DNA of 64,000 bases. It comes from Hyphomicrobium sp. Its GTDB lineage: Bacteria; Pseudomonadota; Alphaproteobacteria; Rhizobiales; Hyphomicrobiaceae. Positions 17,332-27,239 of the stretch are shown here, in pieces (position 1 is the stretch's first letter; the number at the start of each line of letters is the position of its first letter). Where the stretch lies: positions 372,001-436,000 of the forward strand of contig JAFWGI010000005.1 of NCBI GenBank assembly GCA_017512425.1, in the 5' to 3' direction. The notes beneath the pieces are model-generated. The model searched no databases. It worked only from the letters and a program-made list of their open reading frames with translations, and had not been told where the DNA came from. Both the position numbers and the translations under genes were made by a program.

Positions 17332-18874
17332 GTGCGACAACGGGTGGACGGTGTGGGCGGCGACGGTGACGACACCATGTTTGGTTCGTCGTCCGTCGGC
17401 GGCAAAGTCGATATGACGAAATTCAAAATATCGGAAGATACGACCGCCAAGGTTACCTTCAACTATGAAGAGGCTGGCTATCAGAACGCTCTTGGCGTCT
17501 ACAAGATCGGTCCGGACGGCACGATTTCCGGCGTTCAGATCCTGTTCGCCAACGCTTCCCTCCAGGGCTCTGGCGGCGACTTGATTGCCGGCGTCAGCTC
17601 GGTCGATCTGGCCGTCAAGTCCGGCGAAAAACTTGGCTTCTTTGTCGTTCCCGACGGTTTCAACCAGCGCGGCATGGCTGAACTTCTGTCCGACGCGACC
17701 GCGACGTTCAAGTTTGTCGATGCCAATGGCAAAGCTGGCAACGTCAACGCCGGTGGCGAGTTGAAGCTGGTGCAGACAAACAAGTCCGGCGTCGACATCG
17801 TCATCAAGTCAGCCTACGGCACCACGGTGTTCCACAGCGTCGATAGCGGTTCGTCGGGCCTCGATGGCGATGGCTTCAAACATGTCGCGGGTACCGTCAA
17901 CAACATCGACGGCACCGTGAAAATCGGCTTCGAAGACCTTCGGCGGTGGAGACCAAGACTTCGACGATGCCGTCTTCACGGTCTCGCTTGGCACGACCAA
18001 CACGGCGCTTCTTGCAAAAGAAGCGACGAAGGCAACGCGCGCCACGGACAACGACGAGATGATCGGCGGTTCCGGCAACGACAAGATGTTTGGCATGGCC
18101 GATAACGACAAAATGTCGGGTGGCGATGGCGACGATCAGATGTGGGGCAATTCCGGCGACGACGTTATGGATGGCGGCGCCGGTAATGACTACATCTCGG
18201 GTGGCCAGGGCAACGACATCATTTCGGATGGCGATGGCGACGATATCGTGCTCGGCAATTCGGGCGACGATATCTTTATCGCTGGCCTCGGTGACGACAG
18301 CTATGACGGCGGTTCGGGTTTTGACACGATCGATTTCTCGAACGCTTCAAACAAGATGTTCGTCGATCTCAACAACCATATCGCGACCGGTATGGGCAAC
18401 GACACGATCAAGGGTGTCGAAGCTGTGATCGGTTCGCGTTTTGATGACACGCTGATCGGCGACAAGAACGCTAACGTGTTCTACGGCGGCGACGGCAACG
18501 ACTCGTTCCGTGGACGCGGCGGCGCAGACACGTTTACGGGTGGCGCAGGCAGAGATGTCTACAACTGGGCGATCAAAGATGTGGATGCCGTCGATCACAT
18601 CACCGACTTCAGCAAGGAAGATCAGTTGAACCTGCGCGACCTGCTGAAAGGCCAGCAGTTTGCGTCATCGGTGAAGGAGAAATCCTTAAAGCTTCGTAAA
18701 TTGCGAAAGCTTTCTGCGGATGGTTTCACCATTCATACACCAATCCTTCAACATACCTACCTATGGTGGCGCCTTGGGCCGCCGCCTTCTGTGAAGACGA
18801 CGCGGCGCCAGACCGCTTTTCGTTTCCGATGTGCACAATCTGTCGTGCACGTCACGGCTAAGGACCCGTCATGA
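17332..18874 (+). pseudogene. DUF4114/RTX calcium-binding protein, frameshifted
   Basis: The N-terminal piece runs to ~17940 and ends in GFEDL. A +1 (or -2) shift at ~17941 moves coding to another frame that continues GGGDQDFDDAVFTVSLG, the usual end of a DUF4114 domain (FEDLPGGGDxDFND). After it come RTX nonapeptides from ~18060 to ~18560 (GGSGNDKM, GGDGDDQM, GGAGNDYI, GGDGNDSF, GGAGRDVY) and a start of the serralysin-like tail (DQLNLRDLLKGQQF). Beyond ~18660 the sequence loses family character, so the type I secretion signal seems lost. The last frame ends in an ATGA overlap with the next gene. It was probably a type I secreted surface protein. Confidence 0.82.
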
Positions 18875-19710
18875 GCTCGCCGTCAATGAATTCGATCATC
18901 TTCAACGTCGCCGGTGGTGCGGTGTTGCTGACCGTCGGCGCTTACATGTTGTCGTCGTATTTTCTGAAGCCAGCCGTCGTTCCGTGCGCGGGCCGCTATC
19001 CGGCGGGCTTCCAACTTACGTTCGACGGATCAGACGGCAAGCCGATGACGCCGATCGATCTGCAAGCGCGTTCGGGGTCGCGCGAGTGGGGCCTTTTGCA
19101 GAACGCGAACGTGGTGCCTGGTGATGCAGGATCGAAGGACAGCGTTCTCAACGTAAAGCTGGCGGCGACCGATGCGGACAGCGGCGGGACCGAAAATGGC
19201 GTTGGGTTCACTTGGGAGCCGCACGAGATCGCCGGCGCCAAATCGGCGTGCCTCAGCTACCGCGTTTTCATGCCAGCCGACTTCGCGTTCAAAGAGAGCG
19301 GTATTCTGCCGGGATTGTTCGGTGCTTCGGACGTTTCGCAAATCGACGAACTCCAACCGGCGGACAGTTTTGCATTGCGCGTTGGCTGGGGACAGGCTGG
19401 CGACGCCGGAATGGACGTGCGTATCCCGACATCATCTGGATTTTGGGAGACGCCGCCGCGCAAAACCAACTGGCCGTTGGGCCGCTGGGTAACCGTCGAG
19501 CAAGAGGTGCAGCTCAACACGCCAGGTAAAGATGACGGCGTCGTGCGACTCTGGATCGACGGCGCGTTAACGATTGATCGCGGCGGCATGCCACTGCGCA
19601 ACAGCGCACAGTCGGAGCTCTCGGGCGTCGTCGCAGACGTTGGATATGCCCGCACAATAGGCGCTCCAGCGGACGTCCGCGTCTCGCCGTTTGTCTTGCA
19701 GTGGCAATAA
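18871..19710 (+). CDS. Membrane-anchored PL14-like (heparin-lyase fold) protein
   Basis: A 279-residue protein with an uncleaved-looking N-terminal membrane segment (residues ~8-32). The mature domain resembles polysaccharide lyase family 14 / concanavalin-like lyases: REWGLLQNANVVPGDAGSKDSVLNVK, LSYRVFMPADFAFKESGILPG, and GRWVTVEQEVQLNTP followed by LWIDG. The family cleaves uronic-acid-containing glycans, but no catalytic residue assignment is safe here. The start has AAGGACC upstream and overlaps the last frame of the damaged RTX gene. It would face the periplasm. With the GH114-like gene, ugd and UDP-glucuronate epimerase elsewhere in the window it suggests turnover of an acidic capsule or exopolysaccharide, which is inference. 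Confidence 0.7.
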   Translation: MSSPSMNSIIFNVAGGAVLLTVGAYMLSSYFLKPAVVPCAGRYPAGFQLTFDGSDGKPMTPIDLQARSGSREWGLLQNANVVPGDAGSKDSVLNVKLAATDADSGGTENGVGFTWEPHEIAGAKSACLSYRVFMPADFAFKESGILPGLFGASDVSQIDELQPADSFALRVGWGQAGDAGMDVRIPTSSGFWETPPRKTNWPLGRWVTVEQEVQLNTPGKDDGVVRLWIDGALTIDRGGMPLRNSAQSELSGVVADVGYARTIGAPADVRVSPFVLQWQ

Positions 19711-19761
19711 GTTAACAACCCGCCGCGTTAACGATTGGGCAGCGGTAACCAACGCTGCTGA

Positions 19762-19962
19762 CTAAAGAGGCACACTGCCTGCGAATTTGAATTCGGTCTC
19801 TTGGCGATCCTTGCCAAGCCAAAAACCCTGATGTGTATTGAAAGCGTAGAACTCAGCGCCGTCCCACTTACCCCCAAGTGGCGCAAGTTCTATTTTTGCC
19901 CGCGGTCTCCCCCGGCCGCGGGCCTTTCCCTTCCAAAACTTTTTAATGTGATCGCGCAGCAT
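19762..19962 (-). CDS. Small hypothetical basic protein
   Basis: A 66-residue frame downstream of the nuclease-like gene on the same strand. The N-terminal half is strongly basic (KKFWKGKARGRGRPRAK) and the C-terminal half is rich in aromatic residues (GGKWDGAEFYAF, GFWLGK). I recognise no family. The composition is protein-like, but there is no clear ribosome-binding site, so the call is tentative. Confidence 0.35.
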   Translation of the reverse strand: MLRDHIKKFWKGKARGRGRPRAKIELAPLGGKWDGAEFYAFNTHQGFWLGKDRQETEFKFAGSVPL

Positions 19963-19979
19963 GCCGACGCGCGCGTGAT

Positions 19980-21254
19980 TTACGATCGGTCGGACGATGT
20001 AAAGCCGGCGGCTTGCGCTTCTTCCTCGCTGCAGAACCAGCGGTCACCGCGTTCCGTGCGCACGCGATTCTCATATCCGTCGGACCACGGCATCGTATAG
20101 ACGCGGCTTGAAGCGCGCACGCGGCCCTTGATCGGACAGCCATCTGGCGCGGCGCGCTTAGCGTCTTCCCAGATATCCTTGCGCCATTCGTCCGGATGCT
20201 TCGCTTCACCCTGCCAGAGACCGACTTTGGCAGCGCGTGCTTCCGATTCTGTCGATCCATACGTCGCAAAAAATCCAGACGCTGCGAAAACGTGCCCGTT
20301 GCGCACGAGAGCTTCAGCGATGTCGGCTTCATTGGCCGTGCAGTTCGCTACCGTAACGCTCCGACCATTGCCTTCGAGTGGCGTGCACGTCACCGTGCGG
20401 CGGCGCGCGATGCGCTCTAACGCTGAGCGTGCTGACGCTCCGCAGTTCCAGGTCCGGCCATCGTTCGTCGGACAACGCTGAGCGGCGGCCGGCGACTCAA
20501 TGCCGGCAAGCCGTATCTGGCTGCCATTGATCCGCAGCGTATCGCCGGAGAGAACGGTTGCGCGTCCCGTGATCGTTCCGGACGCGGCTTCGGCGGTCGA
20601 AGCTGCTGCGGTCCCGCGTGTTTCGCGGGTATCCGAAACGGCAGCCGCGGTTGGTTCAAATTTCGCGGGCGTCAACGCGCTTTCGCTGTTGAGCATCGGT
20701 CCAATCATGAAAATCAGCGCGAGGACGAGAGCAGCGCCGCCGACCATGTTGGCATTGAACGGCAGTTTAAAGCCGACGTCTGGATTGATCGACCCATTGA
20801 TCGCGCTGTCGCGGCCACGCGGGCGGTTGCGCATAGCGCCAGCATCTTGTTCTGGCCGCGTCAGTTTCGGCAGAGATACTTTCGGTAGGGAAATTTGAGG
20901 CCACGGCAACGCGGCGAGTCGCACTTTGAGAGCGGCGGCACCACGGCACGTTGCGTGCCACACCGTTGCCGACGCCGCGACGATCGCGCGCCATGCCGCG
21001 ACGGATGCTGTCGCGATGACTTGCCATAACGCGCGCGCTGCTGCGGCGATCAATTGACTGGTTGTCTGCGTGACGGTTTCGACGCCCGCGCGTCCTGCGG
21101 CCACGCCACGGTCAGCGGTATCCTTGACCTTGTTGATCGCAGCGGCGCGAACGTCGTCAATTTTGCGCTGGCGGTCGGCACGGCGAATCAGCACGGTCGT
21201 GCGCACATATTCCTGCCATTCGAAGCCTTCGCTTCGTCTGCGCCAGCCGAACAT
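19980..21254 (-). CDS. Nuclease-like (SNase-fold) membrane protein
   Basis: About 424 residues. The start at 21254 (MFGWRRRSEGFEWQEYV) has GGGGAGAG just upstream. An N-terminal Ala-rich helical region (~35-130) is followed by a single membrane segment (NMVGGAALVLALIFMIGPML). A staphylococcal-nuclease-like domain comes next (TGRATVLSGDTLRINGSQIRL, GHVFAASGFFATYG, EARAAKVGLWQG). A cysteine-containing C-terminal tail follows (CPIKGRVRAS...WFCSEEEAQAAGF). The motif usually read as GIDAPE is GIESPA, so the catalytic glutamate appears replaced by alanine; the two arginine positions look kept. It may bind rather than cut nucleic acid. Orientation suggests the domain faces the periplasm. Confidence 0.8.
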   Translation of the reverse strand: MFGWRRRSEGFEWQEYVRTTVLIRRADRQRKIDDVRAAAINKVKDTADRGVAAGRAGVETVTQTTSQLIAAAARALWQVIATASVAAWRAIVAASATVWHATCRGAAALKVRLAALPWPQISLPKVSLPKLTRPEQDAGAMRNRPRGRDSAINGSINPDVGFKLPFNANMVGGAALVLALIFMIGPMLNSESALTPAKFEPTAAAVSDTRETRGTAAASTAEAASGTITGRATVLSGDTLRINGSQIRLAGIESPAAAQRCPTNDGRTWNCGASARSALERIARRRTVTCTPLEGNGRSVTVANCTANEADIAEALVRNGHVFAASGFFATYGSTESEARAAKVGLWQGEAKHPDEWRKDIWEDAKRAAPDGCPIKGRVRASSRVYTMPWSDGYENRVRTERGDRWFCSEEEAQAAGFTSSDRS

Positions 21255-21376
21255 GCCGCTCTCCCCGTTGCCCAACGCGATTCGTGATTCTGGCGACAGT
21301 CCGCACGAAAGATGGCGGAGCTTTGGCCAATACCGTGGTTTTGCTTGCTTTCAACAGCCGGACGCGCCCGTGGACG

Positions 21377-22390
21377 TCAGTGATACCCCTCGTCGTGGCG
21401 GACTTTTCCGCGGAACGTCCAGTAAACGAAGACCGTATATCCGAGAATGACAGGCAGCATCAGCAGCGTGCCAACCAGCATGAACATCTGGGAACTCGGT
21501 GCGGCGGCTGCGTCCCAAACTGTGAGTGACGCCGGCACCAGATACGGCACGTTGGAAATGACAAGGCCGATGAGGCCGAGCAGGAATAACGCGATCGCGC
21601 CGACGAACGGTTGGAACTGCTTTTTCTCTTCGAGTCCGGTCCAGCATTTCCATGCGGCCAACGCCGTCAACACGGGAATGGGCGATAACAGCAGGAAGTT
21701 CGGCATCGTGAACCAGCGCTCGGCAACACGATCCATCGCGAGTGGCGTCCACAAGCTGATAATTGCGCCCGCAACGAGGACCATGATCAGCGCTGTGCGG
21801 GCTTTTTCGCGCGCAAATTCTTGGAGCGGCCCTTCTGTTTTGTAGATGAGCCACGTCGCGCCGAGGAGAGCGTATCCAGCAACAAGAGCGAACCCGCAGA
21901 AGAGCGCGAACGGCGTCAGCCAATCGAGAGCGCCGCCCGAGAACTGCCCGTCGGTAACCGTAATACCTTCCAGCAATCCGCCAAGCACGACGCCCTGAGC
22001 GAACGAGGCGACGATAGACCCCCAGGTGAAAGCATGATCCCAGAATTCATGCTTTGGTTTCGACACCCAACGAAACTCAAATGCGACGCCGCGAAACACG
22101 AGCGCCAAAAGCATGACGATGATCGGCAGATAAAGCCCCGACATGATGATGCCGTAAGCCTTCGGAAAAGCGACGAACAACCCGCCGCCGCCAAGCACCA
22201 GCCACGTTTCGTTGCCATCCCAGAATGGCGCAACCGTATTCATCATGACGTCGCGGCGTTCCTCCTCGGGTGCGAACGGGAAAAGAATGCCGAGCCCGAG
22301 GTCGAAGCCATCGAGGATGACGTAAAGCGTCACAGCGATTGCAAGGATCGCGGCCCAAACCAGCGGCAGCCAATATGAGATATCTTCCAT
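21377..22390 (-). CDS. cydB: Cytochrome bd-type ubiquinol oxidase subunit II (CIO type)
   Basis: A 337-residue membrane subunit of the cytochrome bd oxidase that reduces O2 to water with quinol electrons. Visible are LYVILDGFDLGLGILFPF in the first helix, the conserved WDGNETWLVLGGGGLF, and repeated hydrophobic helices. The ATG at 22390 is chosen because it follows the cydA stop by only 4 bp and has GGAG upstream; an in-frame extension to 22465 would overlap cydA. The short companion subunit suggests the cyanide-insensitive (CioAB) branch. The oxidase would serve low-oxygen respiration. Confidence 0.93.
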   Translation of the reverse strand: MEDISYWLPLVWAAILAIAVTLYVILDGFDLGLGILFPFAPEEERRDVMMNTVAPFWDGNETWLVLGGGGLFVAFPKAYGIIMSGLYLPIIVMLLALVFRGVAFEFRWVSKPKHEFWDHAFTWGSIVASFAQGVVLGGLLEGITVTDGQFSGGALDWLTPFALFCGFALVAGYALLGATWLIYKTEGPLQEFAREKARTALIMVLVAGAIISLWTPLAMDRVAERWFTMPNFLLLSPIPVLTALAAWKCWTGLEEKKQFQPFVGAIALFLLGLIGLVISNVPYLVPASLTVWDAAAAPSSQMFMLVGTLLMLPVILGYTVFVYWTFRGKVRHDEGYH

Positions 22391-22394
22391 GACC

Positions 22395-23792
22395 CTACTC
22401 CGCTGTTCCGATGGCGTCGCGTGCCGCGCCTTGGGCGGCAGATAGTGGGCGCGACGGCAGTGCATCAGGAGCTTCGGCCGCCTTGCCGGCTGGCCCCTTC
22501 TCGATCAGCTTATTGATGTACAGAATGCCCATCGAGAACACGCTCGTGTAAACGAGCACGAAGAGAATGAGACTTGTCAGGACGGCCCAGAACGACACCG
22601 GCGAGACGGCGTCGACAGTTTTGAGAATGCCGTAGATGACGTAAGGCTGGCGACCAGTCTCCGTGACCCACCATCCGGCCAAAATCGCGATGAAGCCGAG
22701 CGGCCATGCGTAGGTCAGCGGCGTCAAATACCAGGACGTCTCGAAGACCTTCTTGCGCCACCATAGAAATGCGCCGACGAAGCCGATTGCGATCATCAGC
22801 ATTCCGATGCCGACCATGACGCGGAACGCGAAGAATACCGGTTTGACGGGCGGTCGTTCCTCGGCCTTGAAGTCCTTCAAACCTTTGAACAGCCCGTTGA
22901 TGTCATGGGTAATGATGAAGCTCGCCAGATTTGGGATGGCGATTTCAAAATGATTGGTCTCGGCTTTCTCGTCTGGCCAGGCAAACAGCACAAGATCGGC
23001 CGGTTTCGAACCATCCCAATGCGCTTCCATCGCCGCGACCTTGGCCGGCTGATGCTGCGCGGTATTGAGGCCGTGGGCATCGCCGATGACCAGCTGTAGG
23101 GGCGCGAGTACGGCAACCATGCCAAGGCCCATGCGCACCATGGTTTTGGCTTCTTCGATGAACCGGCCTTGCGTCAGATAGCGTGCACCGACGGAGAGCA
23201 CGACCAGCGACGTCGTCAGGTAGGCGGCCGTGAACATATGGGCGAAGCGATACGGGAAGCTCGGATTGAATACGATGGCCATCCAATCGACGGGATAAGC
23301 CACGCCGTCGCGCATCTCGTGCCCCGTCGGCGTGTGCATCCAGCTATTGGCCGACAAAATCCAGAAGGCGGACATCGAGGTACCGACGGCGACCAGCACA
23401 GCGGCTGTGACGTGCAAATTCGGCGGCACCTTTTGCCAGCCGAAGAGCATGATGCCGAGGAATGTCGCTTCGAGGAAAAACGCCGTCAGCACCTCATAGC
23501 CGAGAAGCGGTCCCATGACGTTGCCGGCGACTTCCGAGAAGCGGCTCCAATTGGTGCCAAACTGATACGAAAGCACGATGCCGGAGACGACGCCCATCGC
23601 GAACGACACCGCGAAGATCTTCGTCCAGAAGCGGGCGAGGCGATGGAATTTCTCTTCTCCCGTCAGACGCCAGCGGACCAGCAATGTTGCGATAAACGCC
23701 GCCAATCCGATCGTGAAGCTTGGGAAGATGATGTGGAACGCGACGGTGAAGGCAAATTGAATGCGCGCCAGCAAGACGGCGTCCATGTCCAT
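22395..23792 (-). CDS. cydA: Cytochrome bd-type ubiquinol oxidase subunit I (CIO type)
   Basis: A 465-residue haem-bearing subunit. The axial histidine is in FTVAFHIIFPSFTIGLA near the N-terminus. GTNWSRF and the GWWVTETGRQPYVIYGILKT region are typical. The protein is shorter than E. coli CydA (522 residues), so the periplasmic Q-loop is the short version seen in CioA-type oxidases. It is the first gene of a two-gene operon with cydB. The 119-bp region upstream shows no clear FNR/FixK box by eye. Confidence 0.94.
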   Translation of the reverse strand: MDMDAVLLARIQFAFTVAFHIIFPSFTIGLAAFIATLLVRWRLTGEEKFHRLARFWTKIFAVSFAMGVVSGIVLSYQFGTNWSRFSEVAGNVMGPLLGYEVLTAFFLEATFLGIMLFGWQKVPPNLHVTAAVLVAVGTSMSAFWILSANSWMHTPTGHEMRDGVAYPVDWMAIVFNPSFPYRFAHMFTAAYLTTSLVVLSVGARYLTQGRFIEEAKTMVRMGLGMVAVLAPLQLVIGDAHGLNTAQHQPAKVAAMEAHWDGSKPADLVLFAWPDEKAETNHFEIAIPNLASFIITHDINGLFKGLKDFKAEERPPVKPVFFAFRVMVGIGMLMIAIGFVGAFLWWRKKVFETSWYLTPLTYAWPLGFIAILAGWWVTETGRQPYVIYGILKTVDAVSPVSFWAVLTSLILFVLVYTSVFSMGILYINKLIEKGPAGKAAEAPDALPSRPLSAAQGAARDAIGTAE

Positions 23793-23911
23793 ACGTCAGT
23801 CTCCCCTGATGCCCGAGTTGTCCCGGTGCCCCTGAATTGCGAGCATCATGGACCGATCCGGCCGCATCGTCGAGGATTGACGGCGTGAAATGTCGTCGCT
23901 GGACGTTGGAG

Positions 23912-26245
23912 CTAGTCGTGCCGCGCCAATTGCGCTTCCGGCATCGGCCAGAGCCGCACGATACCATCGAGCCCGCCGGTCAGCAGGACGCGCCCATCGC
24001 CGGAAAATGCGACGGACTTGGAACCGCTGCCGGCGTCTTTGAGTGGCCCATAAATGCGCGAGCGTTTGAGTCCACGCACGCGAACGCTGCCGTCTTCGGC
24101 GGCGGACGCCATGACTTCGCCACTTGGCGCGAGCGCAATGGATGTCACGCGCGTGGAATGTGCAGTAATCGTACGTAGCGTTCGGCCCGTCGATGCCGAC
24201 CAGAGCTTGATCGAGCCGTCGCGCCGCCCACCGGCGATTGTTGCGCCGTCATTCGAAAATGCCAGCGTTGTGACACCGTCGGAGCCGCCGCGCAAAGACC
24301 GGCGAACGGTGCGGCGTTCGACATTCCAAACTTTCACAGAACTGTCACCGCTGCTGGACGCAAGCCACCGTCCGGCGGTGTCGGCGGCGAGTGCCTGGAC
24401 CGCACTGGTATGCGATTGCAGCAACGCGTCCGGCGCCGATGCCATTCCGGTCTGCCAAAGCGCAATTGTTGTATCCTGTCCCGCAGCGGCAATGAGGTCT
24501 TCGGAACCGGCAAAGGCGGCCGCCCAAATACTCGCATCGGTACGCTTGAAGGCGTAGAGCTGCACGCGTTTATCGAGATCGTGGACCGCGACAGTGCCAT
24601 CGGCGTGGGCGGTGACGGCACGATTGTTACGAACGGCGAGCGACGTCGCGATTCCGGCATCGAGTGAAATCGTGCCGTTCAACTGTCGCGTTTCGGCATT
24701 CCAGATTTTCAGCAGGCGGTCATTTCCTGTTGTGACGATCAAACGCCCGTCACCGCTCAGCGCTATGCCGTCTATGGCACCGTCGTGAGCTTTGAATTCG
24801 CCGCCAAGCGCAATTGCGCGTTCGGCGAGGGATGATGTGATGCCACCTGTTGTAATCGTCGATGGCAATGGTTGCGCGACGCGTGCCAGCTGGTCCTGGA
24901 ACAGGTATCCGGCGCTGACGAACGCAACAGCCATGATGACTTTGGTTTTGATTTCGCGGCTGAGCGAGCGTGAACGTTTGACCGATGGTGCGGGCCGCGC
25001 TTTCTTGCGTCCCGACGGATTGCGGGCGGGAAGTGCCGGCGGCAGCGGCGCCTCAGCGGCGACTGGCGCGGCCTTCGCTACAGCTTTCGCTGGCGGCTTC
25101 TTTGCTGGTGGTGCCGAGACTTTAGCGACGGGCTTCGCAGGCGGCGGTTCAGCAGCCTTTGGAATAGCCTTAGCAGGCGGCGGAACCTTCAATCCATCGA
25201 CGAAATCGAGCAGCCGTCCGGCCGGTCCCGGCGCGTCGGGTGGCGGCGGAACGGCGGTCTGGACAACGGCTGCCTCGGCCATAGCGGCTTGCCGCGCCTT
25301 TCCGGCGGTCTTCTTGATTTCCGTGCGCTCACGCAGGCGCGCAATCATGCCCTGCTTTTCCGGCACGGGCGCCAGCAGCAGGCTGCGCCATTCCGCAACC
25401 GATTGCGGACGGCCATCGATCGAGAGCGCGAGGCCGCGCTGGATAGCATCGAGGAACGGGGCGCGATAGGCGCCCAACGCTGCGTCACGCGCCGGCACCA
25501 TTTCGTCGTTGAGCATGCGCGACGGCGAATCCGGCGGACGCTTGCCGGTCACCGCATGATACAGCGTCGCCGCCAGCGCGTAGATATCGGTCCACGGTCC
25601 CTGCTGTTTGCTCGTCTCAGCATACTGCTCGTAAGGGCTGTAGCCGGGCTTCACCAGGGCCGAGACTGTCTTCGTCTTTGAATGGGCCGCGATGTCGCTG
25701 CGCGCTGCGCCGAAATCGATCAGCACCGGATCGCCCGACTTGCGGATGATGATGTTGTCGGGCGCGATATCGCGATGCAGGAATTCGGCCTTGTGAATAA
25801 TCTGCAGCGCATCGAGCAGCGGCGAGATGATCGCGTCAAGTTCCTTCTGGCGCGGTGCGCGATTGAGGCTTTTCAGCCAGTTCTTGAGGCTTTGGCCTTC
25901 CTCAAAATGCAGCACCATGTAGGCCGTGTTGTTGGCCCGGAACGTCCGGTAGACGCGGACAATGTTGCTGTGATTGAACTTGGCGAGCGTCTGCGCTTCC
26001 TCGATGAAGCGTTCAAGGCCCCAAGTGTAATCGCCGGTGCAGTTCTCTGAGCGTGGCGTTGCCGAGCCCTGGCTATCACGCGCCGCGAAATCAGACGGGA
26101 AATACTCTTTGATGCTGACTTTGCGTGACAACGCCGGTTCGTCGGCGAGATAGGTCACGCCGAAGCCGCCCGCGCCGAGCACGCGGTCGATTTTGTAGTC
26201 ACCTGCCAGCTCTGTGCCACCCGGTAGGGCGATCAGATTTGTCAT
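23912..26245 (-). CDS. Membrane Ser/Thr protein kinase with WD40 repeats
   Basis: A 777-residue protein. The start MTNLIALPGGTELAGDYKI (26245, GGGGACC upstream) is chosen over a longer frame because the kinase fold begins there. Kinase domain ~17-280: glycine loop GAGGFGVTYLA, catalytic K46 in VSIKEYFPSDFA, HRD at 157-159 (HRDIAPDNIII) and DFG at 177. A ~200-residue Pro/Ala/Lys linker follows, then one membrane segment (VIMAVAFVSAGYLF) and about seven WD40 repeats to the end, predicted outside the membrane. It is divergent from a FHA-FHA-PP2C gene set, giving writer, readers and eraser of Ser/Thr phosphorylation. The repeats may sense a periplasmic partner (inference). Confidence 0.9.
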   Translation of the reverse strand: MTNLIALPGGTELAGDYKIDRVLGAGGFGVTYLADEPALSRKVSIKEYFPSDFAARDSQGSATPRSENCTGDYTWGLERFIEEAQTLAKFNHSNIVRVYRTFRANNTAYMVLHFEEGQSLKNWLKSLNRAPRQKELDAIISPLLDALQIIHKAEFLHRDIAPDNIIIRKSGDPVLIDFGAARSDIAAHSKTKTVSALVKPGYSPYEQYAETSKQQGPWTDIYALAATLYHAVTGKRPPDSPSRMLNDEMVPARDAALGAYRAPFLDAIQRGLALSIDGRPQSVAEWRSLLLAPVPEKQGMIARLRERTEIKKTAGKARQAAMAEAAVVQTAVPPPPDAPGPAGRLLDFVDGLKVPPPAKAIPKAAEPPPAKPVAKVSAPPAKKPPAKAVAKAAPVAAEAPLPPALPARNPSGRKKARPAPSVKRSRSLSREIKTKVIMAVAFVSAGYLFQDQLARVAQPLPSTITTGGITSSLAERAIALGGEFKAHDGAIDGIALSGDGRLIVTTGNDRLLKIWNAETRQLNGTISLDAGIATSLAVRNNRAVTAHADGTVAVHDLDKRVQLYAFKRTDASIWAAAFAGSEDLIAAAGQDTTIALWQTGMASAPDALLQSHTSAVQALAADTAGRWLASSSGDSSVKVWNVERRTVRRSLRGGSDGVTTLAFSNDGATIAGGRRDGSIKLWSASTGRTLRTITAHSTRVTSIALAPSGEVMASAAEDGSVRVRGLKRSRIYGPLKDAGSGSKSVAFSGDGRVLLTGGLDGIVRLWPMPEAQLARHD

Positions 26246-26556
26246 GGTCCCCGGTTCCGCGTCACCAAACCCGCTCAATTTGGCGAAGCACGTCGTCTTA
26301 TCGTCGTAACGCTCGGCCTCAGCGCCCGACTTCGCTTCTTGATGACACCCGTTGTCACTGCTTCGGAGATTTGACGCAAGAATGTGGCGCGCTAAAGGGC
26401 GATGAACGGTGGATGAACAAATCCTCAATGCGTCTCTTTCCGGCCTTTTTGCCGCCGCCATCGAGATTGCAAATCTCAACAAGCGGGATTCGAAAGCGGG
26501 ATTTGGGCAGTGACGTTGGCAAATTGTTGCCGCCAACCGCGATGAGGACCGGTCTC
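26246..26556. other. Divergent intergenic region of kinase/FHA module
   Basis: 311 bp between the kinase gene (minus) and the FHA genes (plus). It must hold both promoters. I see no gene and no clear operator. Open frames crossing it from the neighbours are extensions without ribosome-binding sites. Confidence 0.5.
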
Positions 26557-27189
26557 ATGTTTATGCAACGTACAACATCCCCTTTGGCGATTTGTGGCGG
26601 CGTGGCCGCGGCGCTGTTTTTTTTCACGGCGGCATCGCTACTGCCATCGGTCGATATCGTCTCGGCATTTCAAAGCACGAGCCATTTCGCGCAGGCTGCG
26701 ATCGCGCGCGGCTATGATCTGGCACCCGCTTTGATGCTTGGACTGGCGTTGCTGGCTGTCGTGCCAATGATCGCAATCATATCGCCGATCGTCTTTCATT
26801 TGAGCCAACCGGAAGCCGCGACCCGCTGCTACCACCCGAGCGCGAGCGATGACGCAGACGACATTCTTGGAAATGTGACGACGCGATCGGCGATTGCGTA
26901 CCTGGAAGTTGTCGGTGTCACCGGCAAACGGTTTGCTATTGAGCGGGACATGCTGCGCATTGGCCGCGAGGACGACAACGATGTCCGCATACCAAGCAGG
27001 AATGTGCATCGTTATCATGCCGCAATTTATCGTCAGCACCTGGATGATTGGCACATCGCCGATCTTTCCGGGTTCAGCGGCAACGGTATTCGCGTCAACG
27101 GCAAGCCGTGCCGTGACGCGCTGCTGACGGATGGCGACATCATAGAACTTGGGCCGGGACGGCTGCGATTTCGCACGGTTCACGGCTGA
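26557..27189 (+). CDS. Membrane-anchored FHA domain protein
   Basis: About 210 residues. Two membrane segments (LAICGGVAAALFFFTAASLL and PALMLGLALLAVVPMIAII) flank a loop of ~40 residues, then a cytoplasmic FHA domain at ~110-210. The FHA core shows LRIGREDDNDVRIP, SRNVHRYHAAIY, SGNGIRVNGKP and LTDGDIIELGPGRLRF, so the phosphothreonine-binding Arg, Ser and Asn are kept. The start with GAGG 9 nt upstream is 26557; ATGs at 26542 and 26563 are alternatives. It is a probable reader for the divergent kinase. Confidence 0.83.
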   Translation: MFMQRTTSPLAICGGVAAALFFFTAASLLPSVDIVSAFQSTSHFAQAAIARGYDLAPALMLGLALLAVVPMIAIISPIVFHLSQPEAATRCYHPSASDDADDILGNVTTRSAIAYLEVVGVTGKRFAIERDMLRIGREDDNDVRIPSRNVHRYHAAIYRQHLDDWHIADLSGFSGNGIRVNGKPCRDALLTDGDIIELGPGRLRFRTVHG

Positions 27190-27239
27190 TTGAGCACGCG
27201 GCACGGAATTTGAGAAGTGCCTAAGCGAGGAGACTGATT

